Assembly: GCA_046349395.1 (NCBI GenBank)
Contig: JAXMCK010000006.1
Coordinates: 827,070 to 891,069 of the forward strand
DNA: 64,000 nt
Direction: 5' to 3'
From: JAXMCK01 sp046349395
GTDB taxonomy: Bacteria; Pseudomonadota; Alphaproteobacteria; Geminicoccales; Geminicoccaceae
Within the stretch, counting starts at the first letter, position 1. The number at the start of each line of letters is the position of its first letter. The translations under genes and the position numbers were made by a program. Positions 35,344-43,944 of this stretch are shown in pieces. The notes below the pieces were generated by a model. That model was not told the origin of the DNA, searched no databases, and saw only the letters and a program-made list of their open reading frames with translations.

Positions 35344-35981
35344 GCGTGCACTCCATGGCGTAACCAAGCCGTGGGCCAGGCGGCGGGCCGGACCCGCGAC
35401 AGGTCCGCCAGCACCTGTCCGATCTGGCCGGCGAGGTAACCGCGGTCGCTGCCCGAAGCCAGGACATAGTCGGCGCGGCGACGCTTCTCCGCATCCGGCA
35501 GCTGCTTGCCCCTGATCTGGTCGAGCCGTGTCCGTGTCATGCCCGGCCGACGAAGGGCCCGCATGGTCTGGACCTCACGATTGGCGCTGACGACCGCCAC
35601 CCGGTCCACACGGTGCTCGCCGTCGGTCTCGAAGAGAAGCGGGATGTCGAGCACGGCGACCGACACGCCGGCGCGACTGCAGCGCCGCAGGAACCTGCCC
35701 TCGGCGGCGCGGACCAGCGGATGCACGATCTTCTCGAGGCGGGCCAGTGCCGGCGCATCGCCCATGACGCGCTGGCCGAGCCGGACCCGGTCGATGGCAC
35801 CTTCCGGTGTGCGCGTTCCTGGAAACGCCTGCTCGACCGGTGCGACGGCCGCTCCGCCCGGTGCGAAAAGCGCGTGGACGGTGGCGTCCGCGTCGAAGAC
35901 CGGCACACCGAACGCCCTGAACATGGCGGCCGCCCGGCTCTTGCCCATCGCGATCGAGCCCGTGAGACCCAGGATCAGCAT
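35340..35981 (-). CDS. coaE: dephospho-CoA kinase
   Basis: 213 residues: ILGLTGSIAMGKSRAAAMF with the P-loop GSIAMGKS, then FDADATVHALF, the VLDIPLLFET strand and a KRRRADYVLASG segment. It phosphorylates dephospho-CoA, the last step of coenzyme A synthesis. Its ATG shares one base with the maf stop (TGATG). The aroE gene often found between maf and coaE in related genomes is absent here. Confidence 0.96.
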   Translation of the reverse strand: MLILGLTGSIAMGKSRAAAMFRAFGVPVFDADATVHALFAPGGAAVAPVEQAFPGTRTPEGAIDRVRLGQRVMGDAPALARLEKIVHPLVRAAEGRFLRRCSRAGVSVAVLDIPLLFETDGEHRVDRVAVVSANREVQTMRALRRPGMTRTRLDQIRGKQLPDAEKRRRADYVLASGSDRGYLAGQIGQVLADLSRVRPAAWPTAWLRHGVHA

Positions 35982-36601
35982 CAGCGCGGCACCACGTCGT
36001 GCTCGCGCAGGAACGCCAGCACGGGCAGCAAAGGCAGGCCCAGCACCGTGAAGAAGTCGCCTCGGACACTCGCCATGAGCTGGGCGCCCAGACCTTCGAG
36101 CTGGTAGGAGCCGACCGACTGCAGGACGGCGTCGCCGGCATTGTCGAGGTAGGCGTCGAGGCAGGCATCGCTGAACGGACGCATCCGGACCTCGGCGGCC
36201 TCGACATGATGCCAGATCCTGCTGCCGCCCAGAAACGCGACGGCTGCGCTGAGGAGACCGTGCTGGCGGCCGCGCAACCGAACGAGCTGGGCGCGCGCCT
36301 GCTCGCGGTCGGTCGGCTTTTCCAGCCAGTCGCCGTCGAGGTCTAGGATCTGATCGGCACCCAGAACGATGCAGTTCGATGCCACCCGCGCGCTGACGGC
36401 CTGCGCCTTCAGAGTGGCCAACGTCGTCGCCGCCTCCGCACTCGAGACGCCTTCGGCCTGGAGCGCCTCGCGCACCGAACTCTCGTCGATAGTGGCGTCC
36501 GCCGTCGTGAACACGAGACCGGCCGCTTCGAGCATGCGAGCGCGTGCCGTGCTGCGCGACGCGAGGACGAGCGGCGGGGCACCTTCCACCACGAGCCTCA
36601 C
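35981..36601 (-). CDS. Maf family nucleotide pyrophosphatase
   Basis: 206 residues from the GTG at 36601, overlapping the kinase stop as GTGA; GTG codons at 36592 and 36589 are alternatives. It begins PPLVLASRSTARARMLEAAGL, followed by ATIDES, ADQILDLDGDWLEKPTD and the SYQLEGLGAQL segment. Maf proteins hydrolyse non-canonical or modified nucleoside triphosphates and can arrest septation. It sits in the operon between a two-component kinase and coaE. Confidence 0.92.
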   Translation of the reverse strand: MRLVVEGAPPLVLASRSTARARMLEAAGLVFTTADATIDESSVREALQAEGVSSAEAATTLATLKAQAVSARVASNCIVLGADQILDLDGDWLEKPTDREQARAQLVRLRGRQHGLLSAAVAFLGGSRIWHHVEAAEVRMRPFSDACLDAYLDNAGDAVLQSVGSYQLEGLGAQLMASVRGDFFTVLGLPLLPVLAFLREHDVVPR

Positions 36602-37947
36602 GCGGGCAGCCGCATCAGCGCGCGCAGGCCGCCGCGCGAGGAGGATCCGAGCTCGATGTCGCCGCCGTGGCCGAGCACCACGTCGCGCGCGATGGTGAGC
36701 CCGAGGCCCGTGCCGTCGTCGTCGGGCGAGCGCGGCTCGAGGCGGAAAAAGGGCTGGAACACCTGGTCCCGATAGGCCTCGGGTATGCCCGGCCCGTCGT
36801 CGTCGACGGCGATCTCGACTGAATCGCCCTTCTTGTGGGCGCTGATACCGATCCACTGGGCATAGCGTGCCGCGTTGTCGACCAGGTTGGCGAGGCAGCG
36901 GCGGAACGCGTTGGGGCGCAGCGGAAGGATGATCGCGCGGTCCATGTCGATGTCGAGCGTCACGCCGCCCCGCTCCGCACGCTGGCGCATGCTCTCCAGG
37001 ATCGGGCGCAAGGCAGTCGGCTCGACCGCTTCCCGCCCTTCGCCGCGGGCGAAGGCCAGATACTCTTCGACGAGCCGGCTCATCTCGTCGACGTCGTTGC
37101 GCAAGCCGGTCAGCACCGTGTCGTTGTCGGAATCGAGCAGCTCCAGCTCCAGCCGCATGCGGGTCAGCGGTGTGCGCAGATCGTGACTGACCGCGGCCAG
37201 CATCTCGGTGCGCTGGCCGATATGGCGCAGGATGCGGTGGCGCATCAGGTTGAAGGCATGGGCCGCCTGCCGGATCTCGAGAGCACCTCGCGGCTGGAAA
37301 TCGCCGACGTCGCGGCCCTTGCCGAAGCTGTCGGCGGCGTCGGCCAGTTCGCGGATCGGGCGGATCTGCAGCAGCAGGAAATAGAGGGCCAAGAGCGAGA
37401 GCACGAGCGAGGCGCCCACCATCCACATTGCCAGCAGCCATGCTGTCGTGCTCGTGACCCGCTTGCGGGCGGCCAGGACGCGAAGCACCCCGTCCTTGAG
37501 CTGGACATAGACGGCCACGCGACCGGGCTGGTCGGTACGGAGGTCGATGGCGAAGGGCTGCTGCAGCCGCTCGGCGAATGCCTCGTAGATCTTGTTGTCT
37601 ATGTGCCCGAGATCGGTGTCGATGCCCGCCTGGGCCACGGCGTCCTCGAGCCGGGCACCGGGCTCGAGCGAGATGCCGAGGTCCGTGTTCCGGCGCACCG
37701 CCTCCATCGCGGCGTCCTTCGCCTCGGTGGCGTCCGCCTGGTCCAGCATCTCGATCAGCAGCGACACCTCGCCGGCCACGCCGAAGGCGAGCCATCGGGT
37801 CACCGTATCCCAGTGCCGGTTATAGAAGACGTAGGTGAGGACGAGCTGCAGGATGACGAGCGGGACGACGACGATCAGCAGCGAACGGGCGAACAGCGTC
37901 CGCGGAATGAACGAGCGGTTGACGAAGCGCCGGACCTTGGCCAGCAC
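36598..37947 (-). CDS. EnvZ-like sensor histidine kinase
   Basis: 449 residues from the GTG at 37947. Helices at about 20-42 and 166-193 bound a periplasmic sensor of about 120 residues; a HAMP domain follows (RPIRELADAADSFG). The HisKA domain has phosphoacceptor His255 in SHDLRTPLTR. The ATPase domain has N box NLVDNAARYAQ, G1 DDDGPGIPE and G2 GTGLGLTIA. It starts 3 bases after its partner response regulator and likely responds to envelope or osmotic conditions (inference from the EnvZ-type layout). Confidence 0.93.
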   Translation of the reverse strand: MLAKVRRFVNRSFIPRTLFARSLLIVVVPLVILQLVLTYVFYNRHWDTVTRWLAFGVAGEVSLLIEMLDQADATEAKDAAMEAVRRNTDLGISLEPGARLEDAVAQAGIDTDLGHIDNKIYEAFAERLQQPFAIDLRTDQPGRVAVYVQLKDGVLRVLAARKRVTSTTAWLLAMWMVGASLVLSLLALYFLLLQIRPIRELADAADSFGKGRDVGDFQPRGALEIRQAAHAFNLMRHRILRHIGQRTEMLAAVSHDLRTPLTRMRLELELLDSDNDTVLTGLRNDVDEMSRLVEEYLAFARGEGREAVEPTALRPILESMRQRAERGGVTLDIDMDRAIILPLRPNAFRRCLANLVDNAARYAQWIGISAHKKGDSVEIAVDDDGPGIPEAYRDQVFQPFFRLEPRSPDDDGTGLGLTIARDVVLGHGGDIELGSSSRGGLRALMRLPA

Positions 37948-37950
37948 GGC

Positions 37951-38634
37951 TCAGCTTCCCGGCCGCAACGCGTAACCGGCCCCTCGCATGGTGATGATGT
38001 AGCGCGGCTGGCGAGGGTCGTCGTCGAGCTTGCGCCGCAGTCGCGCCATCTGCACGTCGACAGCGCGATCCGAGCCCACCACGCGGGCACGGTCGCCGAG
38101 CTCGGCACGGCTGACGGCCCGCCCGGGCTTCGTCGCCAGTGCCGTGAGCAGCTGCAGCTCGCCCGTCGTCAGATGGACGATCTCGTCGTCCTTCTTCAGC
38201 TCGCTGGTGGCGCGGTTGAACGAGAACGGGCCGAAGCGGACGACGTCGTCGGTCCGCTGCTGCTGCACGCGGCGCAGGATCGTGGCGATCCGCAGGAGCA
38301 GCTCGCGGGGCTCGAACGGCTTCGGCAGATAGTCGTCGGCACCGGCCTCCAGACCGGCGATGCGGTCCTCCGAGCCGCCGCGGGCGGTCAGCAGCAGGAT
38401 CGGCACGTCGCTCTCGCGGCGCAGCTCGCTCGTGAGCGACAGCCCGTCCTGTCCCGGCATCATGATGTCGAGCACGACAAGGTCGAACTGCATGTTGGCG
38501 AGACGCGCCTTGGCATCGGCCGCGTTGACGGCCGACGAGACCATGTAGCCGCTCTGGACGAGGTACCGGTCCAGCAGCTGCCGTAGCCGGAGGTCGTCGT
38601 CGACGACCAGGATGTGCGGCGCCTCGTCGTTCAC
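37951..38634 (-). CDS. OmpR family response regulator
   Basis: 227 residues from the GTG at 38634. The receiver domain has the phosphoacceptor Asp56 (VVLDIMMPGQDG), the acidic pair at VVDDD and the Lys in DDYLPKPFEP. The winged-helix DNA-binding domain includes AVDVQMARLRRKLDDDPRQPRYI. It pairs with the downstream EnvZ-like kinase, and its start overlaps the stop of the MarR gene as GTGA, so all three are probably co-expressed. Confidence 0.95.
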   Translation of the reverse strand: MNDEAPHILVVDDDLRLRQLLDRYLVQSGYMVSSAVNAADAKARLANMQFDLVVLDIMMPGQDGLSLTSELRRESDVPILLLTARGGSEDRIAGLEAGADDYLPKPFEPRELLLRIATILRRVQQQRTDDVVRFGPFSFNRATSELKKDDEIVHLTTGELQLLTALATKPGRAVSRAELGDRARVVGSDRAVDVQMARLRRKLDDDPRQPRYIITMRGAGYALRPGS

Positions 38635-39107
38635 CGGCCGGGTGTCCGTTGCGGCAAGGTCGGCGTCTCGCTCAGCAGCTCGGCCAGCACCCGCTCGAAG
38701 CCCTCGACGGCGGCTGCTCCGGCGTTCTTGAACGCCATGCGCAGTCGGCGTTTCTGGGCGGCGTGGATGGCGCCGAGCATCGCCGACGCTTTCGAGGTCA
38801 GGCGTAACGGGCGGGTGCGGCGGTCTGCCGAGCCCGCACCCTGTTCGAGCAGGCCGGCGGCCACGAGCTCGCGCACGTGTCGGGAGAGGGTCTGCTTGCG
38901 CTGGCCAAGGACGGCGCTGAGCTCGGCCAGCGTCATTCCGGGCCGCCGCTCGACGACGAAGAGGGTGCGGTGGTCGGTCTCGTCGAGTCCGCCCCGGTCG
39001 AGCAGGTCGGCGGCGTCAGCGAGCCTACGCAGGTCGGCCATGAAGAGGAGTTCCAATCCACGGTCGAGCTCCTCCTCGCGCAGGAAAAGGGGGTTCGGTG
39101 TCGGCAT
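38631..39107 (-). CDS. MarR family transcriptional regulator
   Basis: 158 residues with a central winged helix-turn-helix: LDETDHRTLFVVERRPGMTLAELSAVLGQRKQTLSRHVRELVAAGLLE is the DNA-binding part (residues about 41-88, given for position), followed by ADRRTRPLRLT, the wing. MarR proteins usually repress their own operon and respond to small phenolic ligands. It heads the operon with the OmpR/EnvZ pair, and alphaproteobacterial clusters commonly have this MarR-OmpR-EnvZ order. Confidence 0.9.
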   Translation of the reverse strand: MPTPNPLFLREEELDRGLELLFMADLRRLADAADLLDRGGLDETDHRTLFVVERRPGMTLAELSAVLGQRKQTLSRHVRELVAAGLLEQGAGSADRRTRPLRLTSKASAMLGAIHAAQKRRLRMAFKNAGAAAVEGFERVLAELLSETPTLPQRTPGR

Positions 39108-39139
39108 GGGTTCTACGCAGCAACGCGCGGGTCCGTTCG

Positions 39140-39168
39140 TTGACGGATATGAACCCCGATGCTAGCGA
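39140..39168 (+). promoter_or_regulatory. promoter candidate for ilvE
   Basis: TTGACG at 39140-39145, a 17-base spacer, then TAGCGA at 39163-39168, 56 bases before the ilvE start in the divergent MarR-ilvE gap. The -35 box is good, the -10 box weak. Confidence 0.3.
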
Positions 39169-39223
39169 TCACAATCCTTTGCCGGGCCCTCGCAGCCCGA
39201 GCACTTCCGTGTAGGCCACCCCG

Positions 39224-40096
39224 ATGACGAAGCTGATACCGTACGACGACCGTGACGGATACATCTGGTTCAATGGCGAGATCGTGCCGTGGCGGGACGC
39301 CAAGGTGCACGTACTCACCCACGGTCTGCACTACGGCAGCTGCGTATTCGAGGGCGAGCGCTGCTACGATGGCCGCGTCTTCAAGAGCCGCGAGCACAGC
39401 CAGCGCCTGATCGACAGCGGCAAGATCCTGGGCTTCGACGTGCCCTACAGCGTCGACCAGCTCGACGCTGCCAAGGCCGCCATCATCGCCAAGATGGGCT
39501 TCAAGGACTGCTACGTCCGCCCCCTTGCGTGGCGCGGGTCGGAGCAGATGGGCGTGTCCGCCCAGCAGTCGCACATCAACGTCGCGATCGCCGTGTGGGA
39601 GTGGGGTGCGTATTACAGCGACCTGCGCCTCACCCGTGCGGTCTACGACCGGCCGGCGCCGAACACGGCCCCGGTGCACGCCAAGGCCGCCGGCCTCTAC
39701 ATGATCTGCACGATCAGCAAGCACGCCGCCGAGGCCCGCGGCTTCGGCGATGCGCTGATGCTCGACTATCGCGGTTATATCGCCGAGACGACGGGGGCGA
39801 ACATCTTCCTCGTCATGAACGGCGAGATCCATACGCCGCTGGCCGACTGCTTCCTGAACGGCATCACGCGCCGGACCGTGATCGGGCTCGCCAAGGCCCG
39901 CGACATTCCGGTGATCGAGCGGCACATCACGCCGGACGAGCTGCCGCTGGCGCAGGAGTTCTTCGTCACCGGCACGGCCGCCGAGGTGACGCCGGTACGC
40001 GCGGTGGACGATCTGAACTTCCAGCTCGGTCCGATCACCCGGCAGCTCGTGGACGACTTCAAGGCGGCCACCCGAGCGCTGCCCAAGGCAGCTTGA
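39224..40096 (+). CDS. ilvE: branched-chain amino acid aminotransferase
   Basis: 290 residues of fold-type IV PLP enzymes. The PLP lysine is Lys154 in VHAKAAGLYM; other signatures are THGLHYGSCVFEGERCY, YIAETTGANIFLV and NGITRRTVIGLAK. It transfers the amino group in the last step of Val, Leu and Ile synthesis and the first step of their breakdown. Its TGA overlaps the TTG start of the LOG-family gene. Confidence 0.95.
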   Translation: MTKLIPYDDRDGYIWFNGEIVPWRDAKVHVLTHGLHYGSCVFEGERCYDGRVFKSREHSQRLIDSGKILGFDVPYSVDQLDAAKAAIIAKMGFKDCYVRPLAWRGSEQMGVSAQQSHINVAIAVWEWGAYYSDLRLTRAVYDRPAPNTAPVHAKAAGLYMICTISKHAAEARGFGDALMLDYRGYIAETTGANIFLVMNGEIHTPLADCFLNGITRRTVIGLAKARDIPVIERHITPDELPLAQEFFVTGTAAEVTPVRAVDDLNFQLGPITRQLVDDFKAATRALPKAA

Positions 40097-40701
40097 GCCT
40101 CGCCGCGAGCGGGTCGGGCGGCGACGCCGTCCCGACCCTGTCCGTCTGCGTGTTCTGCGGCTCCCGCATGGGTGCCGATCCGGCCTTCGCGCAGCTCGCC
40201 CGTGATTTCGGCCGCATGCTGGGCAGCCGGGGCTGGCGTCTCGTCTATGGCGGCGGGGCGGTCGGCCTCATGGGCGTGGTGGCCGACGGCAGCCTGTCCG
40301 CCGGCGGCCAGGTGTTGGGAATCATCACGCGGCGCCTGCTCGACCGCGAGGTCGGCAAGTCGGACCTGACCGAACTCGTCGTCACCGAGACGATGTTCGA
40401 GCGGAAGGCCGCCATGATGGCGGCCTCAGACGCTTTCGTCGCCCTGCCGGGCGGTTTCGGCACCTTCGACGAGATCCTGGACGCCATCACGCTGCGCCAG
40501 CTCGGCTATCACCAGAAGCCGGTGTTGCTGCTCGACCATGCCGGCTTCTGGGACCGCTGGCTGGCCCTCGGCCGGCACGTCGTCGAGGCGGGCTTCGCCG
40601 ATCCCTCGGCACTCGATCTGGCGCAGGTGGTGCCCGACATCGCGTCGGGCGCCTCCGCGCTGGAGGCCGAGGCCCAGCGGCTGGGCCTCGCCGCCGCCTG
40701 A
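40093..40701 (+). CDS. LOG family protein (TIGR00730, nucleoside 5'-monophosphate phosphoribohydrolase type)
   Basis: 202 residues from the TTG at 40093, which overlaps the ilvE stop as TTGA; no better start exists. The Rossmann-like core has VCVFCGSRMG, LVYGGGAVGLMG and the hallmark PGGFGTFDE. Such proteins release the base from AMP or cytokinin nucleotides; the older label lysine decarboxylase is wrong for this family. It is convergent with secB, 7 bases away. Confidence 0.92.
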   Translation: MSLAASGSGGDAVPTLSVCVFCGSRMGADPAFAQLARDFGRMLGSRGWRLVYGGGAVGLMGVVADGSLSAGGQVLGIITRRLLDREVGKSDLTELVVTETMFERKAAMMAASDAFVALPGGFGTFDEILDAITLRQLGYHQKPVLLLDHAGFWDRWLALGRHVVEAGFADPSALDLAQVVPDIASGASALEAEAQRLGLAAA

Positions 40702-40708
40702 GACCGTG

Positions 40709-41191
40709 TCAGGCGGTGCCCGCCACCGGCTGATCCTGCATCTGCATCCGCCGCCGGTAGAGGGCCACGAAGTCGATCGGGTCCAGCATCAGCGGCGGGA
40801 AGCCGCCGTCGCGCGTGCAGTCGGCGATGATCCGGCGCGCGAATGGGAACAGGAGGCGCGGGCACTCGATCAGGACGAGGGGCTGCAGGCTCTCGTCGGG
40901 AATGTTGGCGAGCGCGAACAGCCCGCCATAGGACAGCTCCAGCATGAAGAGGCTCGTCTCGCCCGACTTGGCGTCGACGCGGATGTCGATCACCACCTCG
41001 TACTGGCCGTCGCCCGTCTGGTTGGCGTTGGCCTCGACGCCGATCTGGATCTCGGGCCGCGCGTTCTGGGCCATCCCGCCCGGTGCGTGCGGGTTCTCGA
41101 AGGACAGGTCCTTGACGTACTGGGTCAGGATGGAAAGGCGCGGACCGGGCGGCAGATCCCCGCCCGCGGCGTTGCCCTGTTGATCGGTCAT
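40709..41191 (-). CDS. secB: protein-export chaperone SecB
   Basis: 160 residues: a loose N-terminus, then LSILTQYVKDLSFENPHAP, QNARPEIQIGVEANAN, the ETSLFMLELSYGGLFAL core and a C-terminal CPRLLFPFARRIIADCTRDGGFPPL. It is a tetrameric chaperone that passes unfolded preproteins to SecA. The secB-histidine phosphatase-timA-mltA neighbourhood is typical of Alphaproteobacteria. Confidence 0.96.
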   Translation of the reverse strand: MTDQQGNAAGGDLPPGPRLSILTQYVKDLSFENPHAPGGMAQNARPEIQIGVEANANQTGDGQYEVVIDIRVDAKSGETSLFMLELSYGGLFALANIPDESLQPLVLIECPRLLFPFARRIIADCTRDGGFPPLMLDPIDFVALYRRRMQMQDQPVAGTA

Positions 41192-41218
41192 GTCGACGAC
41201 TCCCTCGCGGTATCTCGT

Positions 41219-41749
41219 TCAGGTGCTGGTCAGGTCGAGCCGGATGGTCTGCGCGTTGTGGAGCTCCGCACCGGTCAGTGCCCGGATGAACCCCCAGTGG
41301 GTGACGACCAGCGTGCGCTCTGCGTCCGCCCGCTCGCGCATCCGGCTGCGGAACCGCTCGCAACGCTGAAGCAGGCTATCATTGCTCTCGATCGCTCCGC
41401 CCCACCACAGCGGGTCGAGACCGGCGAAATCGAGCTCGGGCCATTCGCGGGCCAGGATCTCGGGTGCACTTCCCTGATCGCAGCTGAAGGCGCAGCGCTC
41501 GCGCACATCGGGATCGATCGAGATCGGAAGCTGCAGCGCGCCCGCGAAGATCGTCGCCGTCTGGAGCGCCCGCCGATAGGGGCTGGCCACGATCCGCGTC
41601 AGCTCTTCGCCGCGAAGTCCGTCGACCGCAGCCTCGGCCTGATCGCGGCCCGCCGGCGTCAGGGGCGGGTCGTGCAGTCCCATGTCGATGCGGGACGGGC
41701 CGAAATGCAGGTTCCATTCGGATTCGGCGTGGCGGACGAGAAGGGTCAT
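41219..41749 (-). CDS. histidine phosphatase family protein
   Basis: 176 residues of the phosphoglycerate mutase-like superfamily. The catalytic RHG box is RHAESEWN (residues about 6-13), the second acidic region lies at VRERCAFSC and the second His is in VVTHWGFIRAL. There is no signal peptide. The substrate is unknown; members range from sugar phosphatases to SixA-like protein phosphatases. It shares direction with secB, 27 bases upstream of it. Confidence 0.85.
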   Translation of the reverse strand: MTLLVRHAESEWNLHFGPSRIDMGLHDPPLTPAGRDQAEAAVDGLRGEELTRIVASPYRRALQTATIFAGALQLPISIDPDVRERCAFSCDQGSAPEILAREWPELDFAGLDPLWWGGAIESNDSLLQRCERFRSRMRERADAERTLVVTHWGFIRALTGAELHNAQTIRLDLTST

Positions 41750-41985
41750 CGAGCTTCCTGCGACCGGTCCGGCCGCCGTCGGGTGGTGGGCTTCTAATGG
41801 GCGGGGCTCGGCGGAGGCAAGGCCGCCACGCCGCGTCGACAGGGTGGGGACGGCAGGGTAGTTTGTTTTTGCCGGTGGCTGCTTATATCATCACGAACCA
41901 AGCAGGTCGCTCCGGCCCACACGTCGGCCTCGACCTTCGATGACTCGCCCTTTGGATCGAGCCGGCTAGCGGTGCCCGCATAGAG

Positions 41986-42672
41986 ATGTCCGACGGCTTC
42001 TATCTCGACATTCTGTTCTTCGCGATGGTGGCTGCCTTCATCGCGTTTCGGCTGCGATCCGTGCTGGGCCGCAAGACGGGCCAGGAACGGCGTCGTCCCT
42101 CGACCCTTGCGCCGAGGCCGGCCAAGGTCGGCGGCGACAATGTCGTGCCGATTCCCGAGCGCGTCGGCGCGCCGCCGCCCGTACCCGAGGACCGCGCCAT
42201 CGCGGAGTTGGCCGACGGCGACGTCAAAGACGAGCTCACCCAGATACGCGGGGCCGACGCCTCGTTCGACCTGAACGGCTTCCTGCAGGGTGCGAGAGCC
42301 GCGTTCGCCATGATCGTCGAGGCCTATGCGAAGGGCGACAAGGACGCGCTCCGCCCGCTGCTCTCCGATGCGGTCTACGGCCAGTTCGCAGGTGCTATCG
42401 ACCAGCGCGTGCAGGCCGGGGAGACCCTGACGACCGAGCTGGTTGCCACGCGCTCGGCCGATGTCGCCGGTGCCGCCATGAACGGCCCCTTCGCCCGCGT
42501 CACCGTCCGCTTCGCCAGCGAGCAGATCAACGTCACCCGCGACCGCGACGGGCAGGTCGTCGATGGCGATCCGAAGCGGATCGAGGAGGTCGTCGACCTC
42601 TGGACCTTCGAGCGCGACACGCGCTCGCGCGACCCGAACTGGGAACTGGTCGAGACGAGGGCGCCGAGCTGA
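41986..42672 (+). CDS. Tim44/TimA family putative adaptor protein
   Basis: 228 residues. A short N-terminal membrane helix (FYLDILFFAMVAAFIAFRL) is followed by the small motif LRSVLGRKTG, a flexible linker and a Tim44-like domain (DLNGFLQGARAAFAMIVEAYAKGDKDALRPLL and the VVDLWTFERDTRSRDPNW end, given as landmarks). It is the bacterial relative of mitochondrial Tim44; in Caulobacter and relatives TimA is inner-membrane attached. It is directly followed by mltA. Confidence 0.92.
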   Translation: MSDGFYLDILFFAMVAAFIAFRLRSVLGRKTGQERRRPSTLAPRPAKVGGDNVVPIPERVGAPPPVPEDRAIAELADGDVKDELTQIRGADASFDLNGFLQGARAAFAMIVEAYAKGDKDALRPLLSDAVYGQFAGAIDQRVQAGETLTTELVATRSADVAGAAMNGPFARVTVRFASEQINVTRDRDGQVVDGDPKRIEEVVDLWTFERDTRSRDPNWELVETRAPS

Positions 42673-43862
42673 GGCGTCGGCCGGGCCGCGGCTGCGGCCT
42701 CGTCTTTCTCGTTCTCCTGCTCGCCGTCGCGGGCTGCAAGCCGAAGCCTGAAAAGCCGTCCGAGGCCACGCTCGTCCTCGAACCGACGAAGTTCGCGCAT
42801 CTCGACGACTGGGACAGGGACGATCACGCCGCTGCTTTGGCGGTGTTCGCCAAAGCCTGCACCAAGCTTCTGGCGCGCGATCCGACCACGAAGCTCGGGA
42901 AGGACGGGTTCGCCGGCACCGTCGCCGACTGGCAGCCGGTGTGTGCCGACGCGGCGACGACCGCACCCGGGGACGCCAAGAGCTTCTTCGAGCGCGAGCT
43001 TCGCCCCTACCGGCTGACCGATCGCGGCAATCCGAAGGGGCTGTTCACCGGCTACTACGAGCCCGTCCTGCGTGGTGCCCGGGCTCCCGACACTTCGTAT
43101 CGGTGGCCTCTCTACGGCCGTCCGGGCGACCTGATCGACGTCGATCTCGGCGACTTCGACCCCGACCTGAAGGGCAAGAAGGTCACCGGACGGGTCGAGG
43201 GCACGGCTCTCGTCCCCTATCCGGACCGTGCGGCCATCGATGGGGGTGCCCTCGACGGCAAGGGCCTGGAACTGCTCTGGGTCGACGACGCCGTCGAGCG
43301 CTTCTTCCTGGAGATCCAGGGCTCCGGCCAGATCCGCCTCGCCGACGGCACGCGCACACGGGTCGGCTATGCGGACCAGAACGGCCGGCCCTACCGGGCC
43401 ATCGGCCGCGACCTCGTCGAGATGGGTGCGCTCACCAAGGACGAGGTCTCGATGCAGGCCATCCGCGACTGGCTCCACGCCAATCCCGATCAGGCGGCTG
43501 CGGTGATGGCGAAGAACCCGTCCTACGTCTTCTTCCGCGAACTCCCGGAATTGGCGGACAATGACGGCCCAATCGGTGCCCAGGGCCTGCCGCTCACAGC
43601 CGGACGCTCGCTGGCCGTCGACCGCCGCTTCCTGCCGATGGGCATGCCGATCTGGCTCCAGGCCACCATGCCGTCGGCCGACGGCGACGAGCCCCTGCAC
43701 CGGCTGTTCGTGACGCAGGACACGGGCGGTGCGATCCGCGGGATCGTTCGGGGCGACGTGTTCTGGGGCTCGGGCGACGAGGCGGGCCATCTCGCCGGGC
43801 ATATGAAATCGGAAGGCGCGTACTACATCCTGCTCCCGGCCACGCTTTCCCCGGCCAGCTGA
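42669..43862 (+). CDS. mltA: membrane-bound lytic murein transglycosylase MltA, CTG start
   Basis: About 397 residues if started at the CTG at 42669, which overlaps the timA stop as CTGA. That start gives a proper lipoprotein signal: an Arg-rich n-region, FLVLLLAVAGC and the lipobox LAVAGC. The next standard start, the TTG at 42837, would remove the whole signal and part of the mature protein. The catalytic region includes FTGYYEPVL, the LEIQGSGQIRL segment and the 3D-domain motif VTQDTGGAIRG with GDVFWGSG. It cleaves peptidoglycan glycan strands, forming anhydro ends, from the outer membrane. Confidence 0.9.
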   Translation: MRRRPGRGCGLVFLVLLLAVAGCKPKPEKPSEATLVLEPTKFAHLDDWDRDDHAAALAVFAKACTKLLARDPTTKLGKDGFAGTVADWQPVCADAATTAPGDAKSFFERELRPYRLTDRGNPKGLFTGYYEPVLRGARAPDTSYRWPLYGRPGDLIDVDLGDFDPDLKGKKVTGRVEGTALVPYPDRAAIDGGALDGKGLELLWVDDAVERFFLEIQGSGQIRLADGTRTRVGYADQNGRPYRAIGRDLVEMGALTKDEVSMQAIRDWLHANPDQAAAVMAKNPSYVFFRELPELADNDGPIGAQGLPLTAGRSLAVDRRFLPMGMPIWLQATMPSADGDEPLHRLFVTQDTGGAIRGIVRGDVFWGSGDEAGHLAGHMKSEGAYYILLPATLSPAS

Positions 43863-43944
43863 GCCGCGGCGATTGCCGGTATCCGCAGGGCGCGGTTAAG
43901 TGCTTACCCGAACATCAGAACTCGCGAGATCGGTCCACCCAACG

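Noticed and set aside
40093..40701. Lysine decarboxylase
   Set aside because: The PGGFGTFDE motif belongs to the LOG phosphoribohydrolase family; the decarboxylase label is a historical misannotation.
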